Source: Unio delphinus (lineage: Eukaryota > Mollusca > Bivalvia > Unionida > Unionidae). Taken from it: a stretch of 64,000 nucleotides of DNA. Of this stretch, positions 42,896 to 52,264 are shown one piece after another. The translations under genes were made by a program, and so were the position numbers. Every line of letters starts with the position of its first letter. Within the stretch, counting starts at the first letter, position 1. Below the pieces are notes generated by a model that saw only the letters and a program-made list of their open reading frames with translations, had not been told where the DNA came from and made no database searches. The stretch covers positions 310,001 through 374,000 of the forward strand of contig JAQISU010000058.1 in NCBI GenBank assembly GCA_029339505.1, given 5' to 3'.

Positions 42896-43255
42896 ATGAA
42901 TCATTGCAAATGGCTCATGATTGGATCAGTGACTCCTTGTAACAAATTATGCAAAAAGGAGTTCTGTGGGTATCATATGCAAAGTTTTCGACGTGGAAGC
43001 CTTGGTCCGTTACCCTGTATTCGTTGTGGGGTTGGGGTCAGGGGAAAATCACAATTGTGTCTAAATTGTGGTGGAAAGCGATGCAGGGAGTTGAAGCGTT
43101 ATTATGATAAAAGAATCAAAAATGGATTTCCAATCAAAAATTCTGACACTGACTGTGTCCCTGACAAGGATAAAATCATAAGAACTCCTCAAGACTACAT
43201 TGAAAGATTCTCCAGTGATGTTATTATTAGACCAAACAATGAATTAGACAAATAG
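42896..43255 (+). CDS. Cysteine-rich zinc-finger protein (copy B)
   Basis: 119 residues from the ATG that matches copy A (MNHCKWLM); an upstream in-frame ATG at 42878 is not shared. Same cysteine pattern (CGYH; CIRC-x12-CLNCG) and basic helix (CRELKRYYDKRI) as 5748-6074, with a 15-residue longer C-terminal part. Intact, divergent from the polymerase-helicase pseudogene. Confidence 0.65.
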   Translation: MNHCKWLMIGSVTPCNKLCKKEFCGYHMQSFRRGSLGPLPCIRCGVGVRGKSQLCLNCGGKRCRELKRYYDKRIKNGFPIKNSDTDCVPDKDKIIRTPQDYIERFSSDVIIRPNNELDK

Positions 43256-43268
43256 TATTAGTATACAA

Positions 43269-43765
43269 ATGAACCAAGAATTCAGACCACACCCAGTGAT
43301 TAAAAATTATAAAGCATCCAGTGAGTAGGGTGGGATAATGGTGTGGGGTATTTGAAGTTTGGCGCTGGAAAGAAGAATTATTACTGCCATCGTTTTGTGT
43401 ATGAATGTCATTATGGATTGATCGAGGATGATTTTGTTATTGATCACAAGGATTCTAATCCAAAGAATAATTCCTTATCAAATCTGCAAGCTATTACACA
43501 GAGTGAGAATTCCAAACGAGGTTGAACTGGGAAATACTCGAAAAAAGCGAGACCAGTAAAATCTTTTAATACAAAAACTAATGAAGAAAAAATATTTCAA
43601 TCAATGAATAAAGCCGGTAGGCACTTCGATATTTGTTCACCTTCTGTACAAAGAGTTGCAGAGGGGATTTGTCGATCTGCGATTTCAAAAAAGAGAGGAC
43701 AAAAGTTCAATTTAGTTATGTCTAATGCGTCATATTTTTCATTTAGAAGTATATCATTGTTATAG
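43269..43765 (+). pseudogene. HNH endonuclease with NUMOD1-like domain, broken (copy B)
   Basis: ATG at 43269, then a stop after about 20 codons, further stops near 43350, an open HNH core at 43343-43525 (HRFVYECHYGLIEDDFVIDH, then NNSLSNLQ) ending in TGA, and a NUMOD1-like 3' part. Homologous to 5282-5734. Non-functional as it stands. Confidence 0.65.
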
Positions 43766-43768
43766 AAT

Positions 43769-44124
43769 ATGAATTCTGAAAAAATGAATAGCATTATAGC
43801 TGAAATTTTAAAATTGAAAAGTCAGGATATTAAACTATCAGATGGGTTAAATCCTGATCAAATCATGTCTGATTCTCAGGATATAGAATACGGAGTTAAC
43901 AATAACAAGTATATGCTGCCAAAGAAATATGCGCTATCAAAAAAATTCAGAATTCTATTCGGGACTCTCTTGCATTTTCCAGTAAAGTAAGTGTGTTTGT
44001 CCCGTTATATACTATTGTGGAAGGAATACGAAAAGAATTGGGTAACGAATACGAATTGAAAAAAGAAGTTAATTCTAAAATTATAAACCTACGGGCGTTA
44101 ATTCAAGAAAATGAACGATTTTGA
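43769..44124 (+). pseudogene. 118-aa helical protein, frameshifted (copy B)
   Basis: Matches 3695-4051. The frame changes at an A7 tract at about 43939-43945; the second part (VFVPLYTIVEGIRKELGNEY) runs to the TGA at 44122-44124. Confidence 0.6.
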
Positions 44125-44640
44125 TTGACCGACCCTCAAAGAGATTTTGTCATTTTTTGATTGTGAGCGACCCTCAAAGAGATTTTGTCATTTTTTGATT
44201 GTGACCGACCCTCAAAGAGATTTTCATTTTTTTAGCTCTTTTTGATTGAAAATGACAAAATCAGTGAAAACACTGAAAAAAATTATCAAAATGAATCCTA
44301 ACAGCTTTTCTCTACGAGAATTTCAATGCAAAATCGACTACTTAACCCTACTGGATTTTTTTTATCAAAAATCGATTAAAAATGACCAAAAATCGATGAA
44401 AACAGACAAAAATTGATGAAAAATGGTTAAAAATCATCAAAAATGAGTTCTAACAGCTTTTCTCTACGAGAATTTCAATGCAAAATCGACTACTTGACCC
44501 GACTGAAAACCATCAAAATGACACAAAAATGATACAAAATGGCACAAAAAACCACCAAAACTCAAAAAATCAGTGAAAAACAGGCAAGATCAGTGAATAA
44601 AAAATATTTCGTAGCAAAAAAAATATTTCATACTGAATAA
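44125..44640. repeat. Short tandem and dispersed repeats in copy B
   Basis: Three units of about 42 bp with CGACCCTCAAAGAGATTTTG (44128-44225), and a duplicated 50-bp block starting GCTTTTCTCTACGAGAATTT (about 44305 and 44455). Many AAAAATCxA words. No gene. Confidence 0.8.
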
Positions 44641-44689
44641 AAAATCGATGGACCGTTAATGGATGGTTCTCTCGATATGATATGTCAGA

Positions 44690-45570
44690 TTGATCAATGG
44701 AAAAGTGGCGAAAGTGTCAGCATTATTTATTTTTATAGCAATTATGACACTTTCGCCATCGATGATAGAAGCTGTTTTATAATGAAATAACACTTCCACG
44801 GTGGTGTTAAAAATCATCCGACATGTAAAAAAATGGAGCAAGTGTCAGTATTATATATTTTATAGCAATTATGACACTTGCTCCATCAATGATAGAAGCT
44901 GTCTCACGATGAAATAACACTTCCACGGTGGTGTTAAAAATCATCCGACAGTCAAAAAAGTGGGGAAAGTCACAGTATTATATATTTTATAGCAATTATG
45001 TGACTTGCCCCATCAATGATAACGCCGCTAAAACATCAAAATAACACTTCCACGGTGGTGTTAAAAATCATCCGACATGCCAAAAAAGTGGGGAAAGTCA
45101 CAGTATTATACATTTTATAGCAATTATGACACTTTCGTCATCGATGATAACACCCTTAAAATGTCAAAATAACGCTTCCACGGTGGTATCAAAAATCATC
45201 CGACATGTCAAAAAATGAGGAAAGTCACAGTATTATATATTTTATAGCAATTATGTGACTTTCCTCATCAATGATAACGCCCTTAAAACATCAAAATAAC
45301 ACTTCCACGGTCGTATCAAAAATCATCCGACATGTCAAAAAGTGGGGGAAGTCACAGTATTATATATTTTATAGAAATTATGTGACTTTCCCCATCAATG
45401 AAAACGCCGCTAAAATGTCAAAATAACACTTCCATGATCGTTGTTAAAAATCATCCGACATGTCAAAAGGTTGCGAAAGTGTCAGTATTATATATTTTAT
45501 AGCAATTATGACACTTTCGCCATCGATGATAACGCCGCTAAAACATCAAAATGACACTTCCACGGTGGTG
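44690..45570. repeat. Array of seven stem-loop repeats, about 127-bp period (copy B)
   Basis: Each unit has a 12-13-bp stem around an AT-rich loop (TATTATATATTTTATAGCAA type) and a constant linker with CACTTCCACGGTGGTG and AAAATCATCCGACATG. Arms: 44707-44719/44745-44757; 44835-44847/44872-44884; 44962-44974/44999-45011; about 45088-45100/45128-45140; 45217-45229/45254-45266; about 45344-45356/45381-45393; about 45473-45484/45509-45520. Arm sequences differ between units but mostly stay complementary within a unit. Confidence 0.92.
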
Positions 45571-45579
45571 TTAGGTCGG

Positions 45580-45621
45580 ATTGAAAAATTGTTTTGCAAT
45601 TTAAATCTACGGTTTTTAATA
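45580..45621 (+). promoter_or_regulatory. Candidate promoter with ATTGAAAAATTG palindrome (copy B)
   Basis: ATTGAAAAATTGTTTTGCAA lies shortly before the ATG at 45622; arms AAATTG and CAATTT pair. Similar AAATTGC...CAATTT palindromes precede the genes at 46594 and 48550. Confidence 0.4.
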
Positions 45622-46531
45622 ATGGTCAATGAAGCATTAACGACCCGATTTGCTCGTGAAAGACTAGACGCAATTAAGAGATTTATACCAATTCGCGACT
45701 CTGTAAGGAATAAACTGCAAGCTAGACAGAGTCTTCACACTGATTTCGCTGCGGGATCTGGACAATTGTTTAAACCAGTAACCACAGCAACAAAACAGAT
45801 AGTGTCAACAATCTCTGAACAAGGAAAAAAACAAGAAGAGACCTTTCTCCCTGTGTTAGAAAAAATAGCAAAAAGAACTAAACAAACAAAAAAATCATTA
45901 AAGACACTTCCTCAGGATATATCAGAACGACAATTTGAAGAACAACAACGACTAGTTAGTGGACTACCTAAATCAAGGAAATTATCGGATCCATTTACCG
46001 ATAAAGCTAAACAACTAATTCTCAATGAGAAGGAGGGCAATTTATTTAAGTGAATTTGCTGCTAACAGCTATGATTCACAATAGAATTTTTTCGCGGACA
46101 ATTATACGGAATATAGAATCTCACATAATGAATGGGCTGATATAGTGTATGAAATAAATACCGGGAGTATAAATATAAGGAAGACGAAATATCGAGAATT
46201 CAAAAGAAATTTTGATTATCTTTTACAACAAGAAAGAAAACGCCAAACAAAGCAAGAAGAACTTGATGATGATGATAAACTGGATGAAGCAACTGGTTAT
46301 AGCGGGAAGGGATTAGGGACCCCAAGTAGGGTATGTCCTGATAGTGTTATCAATGATATATCACGATTATATGTTCTAATCGGAGGGTTCCGAGCTGGAA
46401 ATAATTCACCGGAAATAACTAATGAAGCAGCTGATACATGTAGACGGTTATTTCAAGGTGGTATCATGGATATCAAAACATATCGTGGTTTCATTAGCGA
46501 TTTAGTGGAAAATGGGTATCATAGTGACTGA
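45622..46531 (+). pseudogene. DUF8207-like virion-associated protein, broken (copy B)
   Basis: N-terminal part 45622-46053 (LTTRFARERLDAIKRF) and C-terminal part 46145-46531 (DISRLYVLIGGFRAGNN, then GIMDIKTYRGFISDL) match the ends of the 328-aa copy A gene. The middle has a stop at about 46051 and a TAG near 46083. The middle differs so much from copy A that the two may have exchanged segments or diverged fast. Confidence 0.55.
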
Positions 46532-46553
46532 AATCACTAGTGATTAACTGAAA

Positions 46554-46593
46554 AATTGCTTTACAATTGAAAAATTGCTAGCAATTTCAAATA
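46554..46593 (+). promoter_or_regulatory. Two AAATTGC palindromes before minor virion gene (copy B)
   Basis: GAAAAATTGCTTTACAATTG is followed by GAAAAATTGCTAGCAATTTC, then the ATG at 46594. The second matches the ATTGAAAA-plus-CTAG layout seen before the homologous gene in copy A. Confidence 0.45.
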
Positions 46594-47022
46594 ATGATCA
46601 TACACTACAATCATGATAAACCAGCCAGTGTCTATGTAGTTAATTCACGATTGCCTGTTTATAGAGCATATTACGGAGATGGTTTCGGTGATACCATTTT
46701 AGGATTATTTTCAAGAATGGCTCCAAAAGTGATGCCTTTAGCTAAACAACTAGGAATGAAAGCCATTGATGTTATTCGTGATAAGGGTATTAGTACTGTT
46801 GAAGATCTTGCCGGAAAAGCGTTTTCAGCCGCGAAGAATAAAATAACATCATTAGTTAGACGAAAAAAGAAACCGTTACCATCTACTGCAGTTATGCCTG
46901 CAAGTGTTAGTAAAATAATAAATAACGCAGTAGATGAAAAACTAGAGTCATTGATGACCCCCGACCAAAGCAACATCGCAAATATGATAGCGGGATGTGG
47001 CTTTAAAAAAACACGACGATGA
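46594..47022 (+). CDS. Small basic minor virion protein (copy B)
   Basis: Intact, 142 residues with ATG. Very similar to 1698-2210 in the first 90 residues (VNSRLPVYRAYYGDGFGDT, then KVMPLAKQLGMKAIDVIRDK). It lacks the MTSS-encoding palindromic insertions of copy A. Ends in KKTRR. Probably a core or membrane-active particle protein. Confidence 0.65.
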   Translation: MIIHYNHDKPASVYVVNSRLPVYRAYYGDGFGDTILGLFSRMAPKVMPLAKQLGMKAIDVIRDKGISTVEDLAGKAFSAAKNKITSLVRRKKKPLPSTAVMPASVSKIINNAVDEKLESLMTPDQSNIANMIAGCGFKKTRR

Positions 47023-47070
47023 AAATCTTTTTTACGATTTTACGATTTAGACTCTGATAAATAGAATAAA

Positions 47071-48489
47071 ATTTTCAAAAGGTCACCTGATCCAGCGTTT
47101 GATATAGACGCCTCAGTCCCTAAGGATGATTCTGTACGCGATTATCAATATTACGCCTATCATGCAATAGACTCAAATAGCCGATCAAGAATTGAACTTC
47201 ATGTTCATGATACCAGTAAATACTTTCTACCCGCTGAGGCATTTATTGAAGTAGAAGGAGAACTTGTAACAGCTGCTGATACTCCTGCTGTACCAGCACC
47301 GTATCCAGTTGGTACTCAAGTCGGGTTCGTCAATAATGGTATCATGGCGTTATTTGAGAGTGCTAGATATCTTATTGATGGAAAAGAAATTGAGTCGATA
47401 GATCGTGATGTTGATGTGGCTACAACAATAATCGGGTTAGCGAGATATTCTGATGATTATACAAGATCAGCAGGACTCTCTATGATGTTTGCAAAAGATG
47501 TTAAAAATACCGCTGGAGGAAATCAATTTGTTGTAAGACGACCAAAGAATAATGCTGGTGCCGCTGATGATGATGTTGAAAATATGATTATAAACAACGA
47601 TCCTAATTTCAATCTAGGAGCTGCAACACGTATATAAATGTTGGGAGGAGCGCGTAAATCATTTTCATGCGCGATTCCACTGCATCATATTTTTGGATTC
47701 TGCAGAAATGTCCGAAAAGTTATTTATGGAGCGAAGCATACAGTAGCACTCGTGCGAAAGAGTGATGATAATGACGCAATTTGGAGGATTCCAGCAAACC
47801 CAGCTGCAGCACATATAAATGATGATGCCGGTAAAGTCATTTTAACAAAAATATCATTGTGGATGCCAGTACTAACTCCATCAATTACCGCAGAAGAACG
47901 ATTACTATCATTTATGGACCAAGGAGGAAAATCATTACTAAGCTGGCTAACGGTAAGTACAGATGTTAAAAAATCAAATATCAGCGGGGTTTTCACGTGG
48001 AACCTAGCATCAAAACAAGGTGTTGCTGCGCCACGTCATATATTTATTGCGTTACAGGATACCACACGAGTTGGCAATCAACTCTCCAGCCATATGATAT
48101 TTGATCCATTAGGTGTTAAAGACGTCTCACTGAGAATAAACGGCCAGCAGGAACCATCTGAAGATGTACAACTTGATTACGGTCAAAATCATATTGCACG
48201 CGTGTATCATAGGTTGTTGTCGTTTATGGCACGTGATCAAAATGTCGATACTGGTCTGCAAATATTACATTATGATTTTAAGAATTTATATCCGATCTAT
48301 TACTTTTCGTTGGAACATCTTGATTTAACAAGACAGTCAGTTGTTGATATACATTTTAGAGCTAATGTGCTTCGTGGTGCTATTGCTAATTATAGAGCAG
48401 TTGCTGTCATTCTCAGTGATAAATCAATGCTACTCGAAGGTGTTGGTGGAAGAATGAGAGTGTTAGATGCGCCAGTAGAAAATATGTAA
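47071..48489 (+). pseudogene. Major capsid protein, start lost and one stop (copy B)
   Basis: The frame runs 47071-48489 with one internal TAA (47635-47637), and the codon at the expected start reads ATT (47071-47073) where copies A and C have ATG. The rest is open and aligns with copy A over the full length (FVNNGIMALFESARYLIDG, CAIPLHHIFGFCRNVRK). These are few lesions, so inactivation is fairly recent. Confidence 0.9.
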
Positions 48490-48549
48490 ACGATTTTCTC
48501 GATGAAATTGCTTTACAATTTACGATTTAGAATCAATCTATTATGTATA

Positions 48550-48966
48550 ATGTCATACAGAGTTATTAGTGTTGCGTTAACCCCCGGTCTAATCAAGAAA
48601 TTGCAGTCAGAGTCGGCTAAAATATGTGGAACCACTATCACGCTGAAACCCAATCAAATGATTGGCGGGGCGAATAAATTATCGCTAACAACTCGTCAAG
48701 TAAAACACTTCAATGATGCACTTGTAGCAAAAAAAGGTGTTCAGATTACTATTTCTGCGGCTGCTATCAAAAATATGATTAAAACCGTCGGTATATTCCC
48801 GTTATTTGCTGCGTTACCAGGATTAATTTCAGCGACTGCACCAGCGGTTGCAAAAGCTGTCGCATTGGGGGCAGCTGGAGGCTTGGGAGCAAAAGCGATA
48901 CAAGGCAATACTGAATCATATGAACCGAAGAAAGGACGAGGATATAAAAAACGGGAAAGGGTCTAA
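48550..48966 (+). CDS. Minor capsid / virion core protein (copy B)
   Basis: 138 residues from the ATG shared with copies A and C (MSYRVISV); an in-frame ATG at 48502 lies in a palindromic leader and is not shared. N-terminal block VALTPGLIKKLQSES and LTTRQVKHFNDAL, then a hydrophobic Ala/Gly-rich stretch (GIFPLFAALPGLISA, near residue 80) that could bind membrane, and a basic tail. The TAA at 48964-48966 may be premature, since the protease frame follows after 85 bp. Confidence 0.65.
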   Translation: MSYRVISVALTPGLIKKLQSESAKICGTTITLKPNQMIGGANKLSLTTRQVKHFNDALVAKKGVQITISAAAIKNMIKTVGIFPLFAALPGLISATAPAVAKAVALGAAGGLGAKAIQGNTESYEPKKGRGYKKRERV

Positions 48967-49051
48967 GACTACCAGGAACCCCGTAGTCATGGTACATTGG
49001 AAAGGGTCTAAGACTAGGACAGGTTTACTAGTTGAGGAATATTTGGTTCCA

Positions 49052-49489
49052 ATGTCCAATTTTGATTTAATTAATGCCGCTAAAAAACTAGCGATTAAAA
49101 ATTTCAGAGGTGTCTTTATGAAAGATCAGTTACCGGCACAACCCAACAGCGTTGAAACCGGTATTATTAATTTAGATAACAGCACCGGATCCGGAAACCA
49201 CTGGGTTGCATACGCCATTGATCCACGTGCAATCGTCTATTTTGATTCATATGGATTAGCCCCGCCAAAAGAGTTTATGCGTTATATAAACCGCTTAAGG
49301 ACTTTTCCAATGAAGACTTGGTATTCTACGCTACCAACACAACAAATGAATGATCCACCAATATGCGGCAGCGAAGTATTAAATGTCCTTGACGCTATTT
49401 CTAACTCCTTGGGTAACCCAAGGGGAAAACCACCACATGTTGTCGTAAATGAATACACTAGTAGTCGCTGGAAATCGAAACGATTTTAA
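49052..49489 (+). CDS. Adenain-like cysteine protease (copy B)
   Basis: 145 residues from the ATG that copy C shares (MSNFDL). Ulp1/adenain (C5) signature: His in GNHWVAY near residue 49, acidic residue in YFDSYGLAPP near 66, Gln in LPTQQ near 93 and Cys in ICGSEVLN near 102. In adenovirus and Polinton relatives it matures capsid precursors. Intact, but it carries an in-frame palindromic insertion at 49407-49423 compared with copy C. The frame also continues upstream without ATG through the end of the minor capsid gene. Confidence 0.85.
   Translation: MSNFDLINAAKKLAIKNFRGVFMKDQLPAQPNSVETGIINLDNSTGSGNHWVAYAIDPRAIVYFDSYGLAPPKEFMRYINRLRTFPMKTWYSTLPTQQMNDPPICGSEVLNVLDAISNSLGNPRGKPPHVVVNEYTSSRWKSKRF
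49407..49423 (+). repeat. Palindrome CCTTGGGTAACCCAAGG inserted in protease gene
   Basis: 17-bp palindrome encoding part of SLGNPRG; the copy C protease lacks these residues at the same place. Confidence 0.85.
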
Positions 49490-49509
49490 AGAGAGATGTA
49501 TAAAATATC

Positions 49510-50317
49510 ATGATTGATATTTGGGGGAGATCGTTATCAGCGATGAAGAAACCCGAACCCGAAGGCACTGCAACCGGTGATATAAAAAAATAATCGAAGA
49601 TGAAATAGCTGAGACGTTGAACTTAACAAGTGTTGATCCTAATGAAATAGTTGTATTTCAAGATCGTCAGGGTAAATTGAAAACTAGTAATGTGTCGTTG
49701 GATGATATTTTGGTGAAACAACGAAACGCAATCGAGGATACTATCGCGTTATTTACCGATCAGGGTAAACTCAAACCGGGTGTACTTTTTTCGACGATTA
49801 CAGATAGATTAAAAACTCTCAACGGTGAGTTAAAAAATTCTGTGTTGGAACTAGCAACACTTCAATCTAAAACTGAAGAACAAGGAAAACAGCTTTCAAA
49901 TTTTCGTAGAAACATCGTGGATAAATTTATTGAAACCCCGTTGGATAAAATTGAAATAAAACTCCCTGATATTAAAAAATCCATCAATGAGACGAAAAAC
50001 TTCATCGAAGCCATCAAAAATGATTTTTCGAGGATGATAACAATCATTGAAAAACAAAAATTTCTCATGAGAAAACCAACAACGTAGTATACACAATCCA
50101 ACACTGATCATTTGCGTGGACACCTACAAACAACAAATTAGATATCACTGCAACCGTTAAAGGTATTTATCGATTGACACTAGTGACAACGACTCAATTT
50201 AATATTTCATCGTCGAGTTCATCCAGGGTCAATAATACGATTTCAACGATCATCGACAAGGATACAACTGAAAAGTTCACGATAACGTCTACTGATAAAA
50301 ATTTGGTTAGGGTTTAA
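49510..50317 (+). pseudogene. Fibre-like coiled-coil protein, broken (copy B)
   Basis: ATG at 49510. Frame change at an A7 tract near 49590, then a long open part (49617-50087: VDPNEIVVFQDRQGKLKTSN and heptad-like helices to residue 150). A second frame change near 50085, and a beta-type distal part (KGIYRLTLV) with a TGA that copy C shares. Stem plus tip suggests a fibre or spike. No membrane segment. Confidence 0.55.
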
Positions 50318-50397
50318 ACAACATGGTATGTGGAATTCGTAGCGGATTTAAGTAAATAACGGTTTCAATTGAAATCGTAAACTGATTTAAAAATAAA

Positions 50398-51489
50398 ATG
50401 ATTTCATCATCGCAATATCGCTATGATCAGGTCAGAGAATTTCAAAATAGACTCAAAACCCTCACTGAGGAGTATCAAATAAAAGTTAAAAAAATACCAA
50501 CGAAGAATTACCGCAATTGATGTTACTGTGTATGCTGTGAGTGGTGTAATCACCGGAGCTGGTATTATACTGTCTTCAGTTACAATGATGGCCCCAATAG
50601 CTGTTCCAATTTGCATATCAGCGGCAACAACAATCGCGGGAATAATTTCAATTATAACAAAAAAAATATCATCATGCAGCCAACGCAAACTACAAGACTA
50701 CGTGATTCAATTTCATGTTGTGTCCACTGCATATATCTATCAAAGCTCAATAAGGACCGTACTAGGATGGCCTGAATTACCACCCCAGGGAGAAACCGTT
50801 AATTTACCACCTGAACCACAAAAATCTGATTATGTCACAGACAAAAGAAAAATTGACAATCCAGTAAAAAGCTATAGCGATTATGACAAATTGAATTTTT
50901 TCACTGAAAAAGATGAAAGAGAGTGGGGTAAATACTACATAACTCGACAGGATAAAATCACTGAAAACTTCACAGCAATGAATAATGATTTTTCACTGTT
51001 GTTAATATCCCTTAAATCCGGCCTTCTCACCCGAGATAAATTTATCAGCGTCGTAGAAACATGTAACGGAATCATCAGTGACATGTATGATTTCAATGTG
51101 TCTATCATTCAAGCGGTATTTCTTGACAGAAATGATTATACGAAATTTGAATTTGCGAGGAAGTCTAATATACGCGAAGAAGCTATTACCAAATTTAATC
51201 TACCAGGATATAACGAACAAGAACTACAAAACTCTCTCAATGATGCCATCGATGTTGGTTTTAAAATAATTCATGATGCGTGGAAAAAAAAACAACAAAT
51301 ATTTTGTATTCATTTACATCAACAGCTCCTCCAGGGTTTCTAATAATCGAGGATCCAACTAATCCAGTCTATATGCGATGTCATAATGATTCGCTAACAA
51401 GAATTAATTTCAAACTCACTGACCAGTCTAATAATCTGATTGATTCACAAGGCGAAGTTTTACAAATTAGTCTGTTTATGAAATCCTAA
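50398..51489 (+). pseudogene. Composite of membrane protein and penton-like C-terminus (copy B)
   Basis: ATG at 50398 (YRYDQVREFQ), frame change near 50505, then two adjacent hydrophobic helices (YAVSGVITGAGIILS and PICISAATTIAGIISI) and SQRKLQDYV. At about 50740 the sequence jumps to the GWPELPP segment, missing the penton-like N-terminal domain that copy C has at 20871-21257. A helical part follows to 51300, then a deletion-joined C-terminal domain (APPGFLIIEDPTNPVY) in another frame, ending at 51489. It appears that deletions have fused neighbouring virion genes. Confidence 0.5.
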
Positions 51490-51505
51490 AAGGATTTTCG
51501 TCCTA

Positions 51506-51762
51506 AGACCCTCGGACGCGATATCGTATCGGACTTGATAAAATATTCGGTTGAAATCAACGGGGTGAGTTTTTACTCATTTCGAAGACCCCTGCAAGAT
51601 CGTGTTTCAGACAAAAATCACTAAGTCTCTGTTTGGCAAAATGAGACTTTCTTTTTTTTTTTGTTTAAAACATGAAAATTCGTAGGAAGGCTCTATTTGC
51701 CGTTTTGACGGTTAAAAGTGATTTTTTGCTTGAAACATGTCCGGCTCACACTCTCTGCTGCT
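51506..51762 (-). repeat. Right terminal inverted repeat, copy B
   Basis: 257 bp, reverse complement of 38636-38896 with few differences. It contains a 49-bp duplicate of the ATPase 3' end although no ATPase gene is present at this end. Confidence 0.93.
51623..51649. repeat. 27-bp near-palindrome in right TIR, copy B
   Basis: AAGTCTCTG ... GAGACTT; counterpart of 38752-38778. Confidence 0.8.
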
Positions 51763-51905
51763 CATCTTAATGCTGAGCGTCAAGCGAGGCAGCTGTTAGT
51801 ATCAGTTTTGTAAGTCTCTGGGATCACTCGGCCGATAATCGAACCCACGACCTCCTGCTTCCGCGGCGGACGCTCTAACCACCAGGCTACCGGAGCGGTT
51901 GTAAG
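51763..51905 (-). mobile_element. 5' (tRNA-like) half of the SINE split by copy B
   Basis: On the minus strand it reads CCGGTAGCCTGGTGGTTAGA (A box) and GTGGGTTCGATTAT (B box), then a middle part ending at CATCT. Continues at 38635 on the far side of the viral copy. Confidence 0.85.
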
Positions 51906-52024
51906 ATATTTCTTAACGTTTTCTTTTTACTGAATCCATATGTTTGAAAATTGATGCATTGCCTAATCCTTTTAGACCAAAACCTAATTAAAATCACGAA
52001 ACGGAAGGTATCATTTTATTTTTT

Positions 52025-52070
<46 letters not shown>

Positions 52071-52190
52071 CATGCATGCATGCATGCATGCATACATACA
52101 TACATACATACATACATACATACATACATACATACATACATACATACATACATGCATGCATGCATGCATGCATGCACATACATTCCCATC
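52025..52190. repeat. Compound CA / CATG / CATA microsatellite
   Basis: (CA)n 52025-52067, (CATG)n, (CATA)n, then (CATG)n again to about 52176. Confidence 0.97.
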
Positions 52191-52264
52191 ATATTATAGC
52201 TATGACCATAACTGATAATCCATTAGACTAATATCATGGCATCATCAGACGTCAGTATTATTCC

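Larger units (their letters stand above)
38636..51762. mobile_element. Polinton/Maverick-like integrated virus, copy B, end to end
   Basis: 13,127 bp with inverted terminal repeats of 257-261 bp and the 5-bp duplication CATCT (38631-38635 and 51763-51767). Gene order is the mirror image of copy A: ATPase, zinc ribbon, PLA2, integrase, polymerase-helicase (3' half deleted), zinc finger, HNH, 118-aa type, stem-loop array, DUF8207-like, minor virion protein, capsid, minor capsid, protease, fibre, membrane protein. Several genes have stops or frameshifts, so it is no longer autonomous. Confidence 0.95.

Noticed and set aside
44690..45570. CRISPR-like array
   Set aside because: Units are about 127 bp with a hairpin and constant linkers, no unique spacers and no cas genes, and the genome is eukaryotic.
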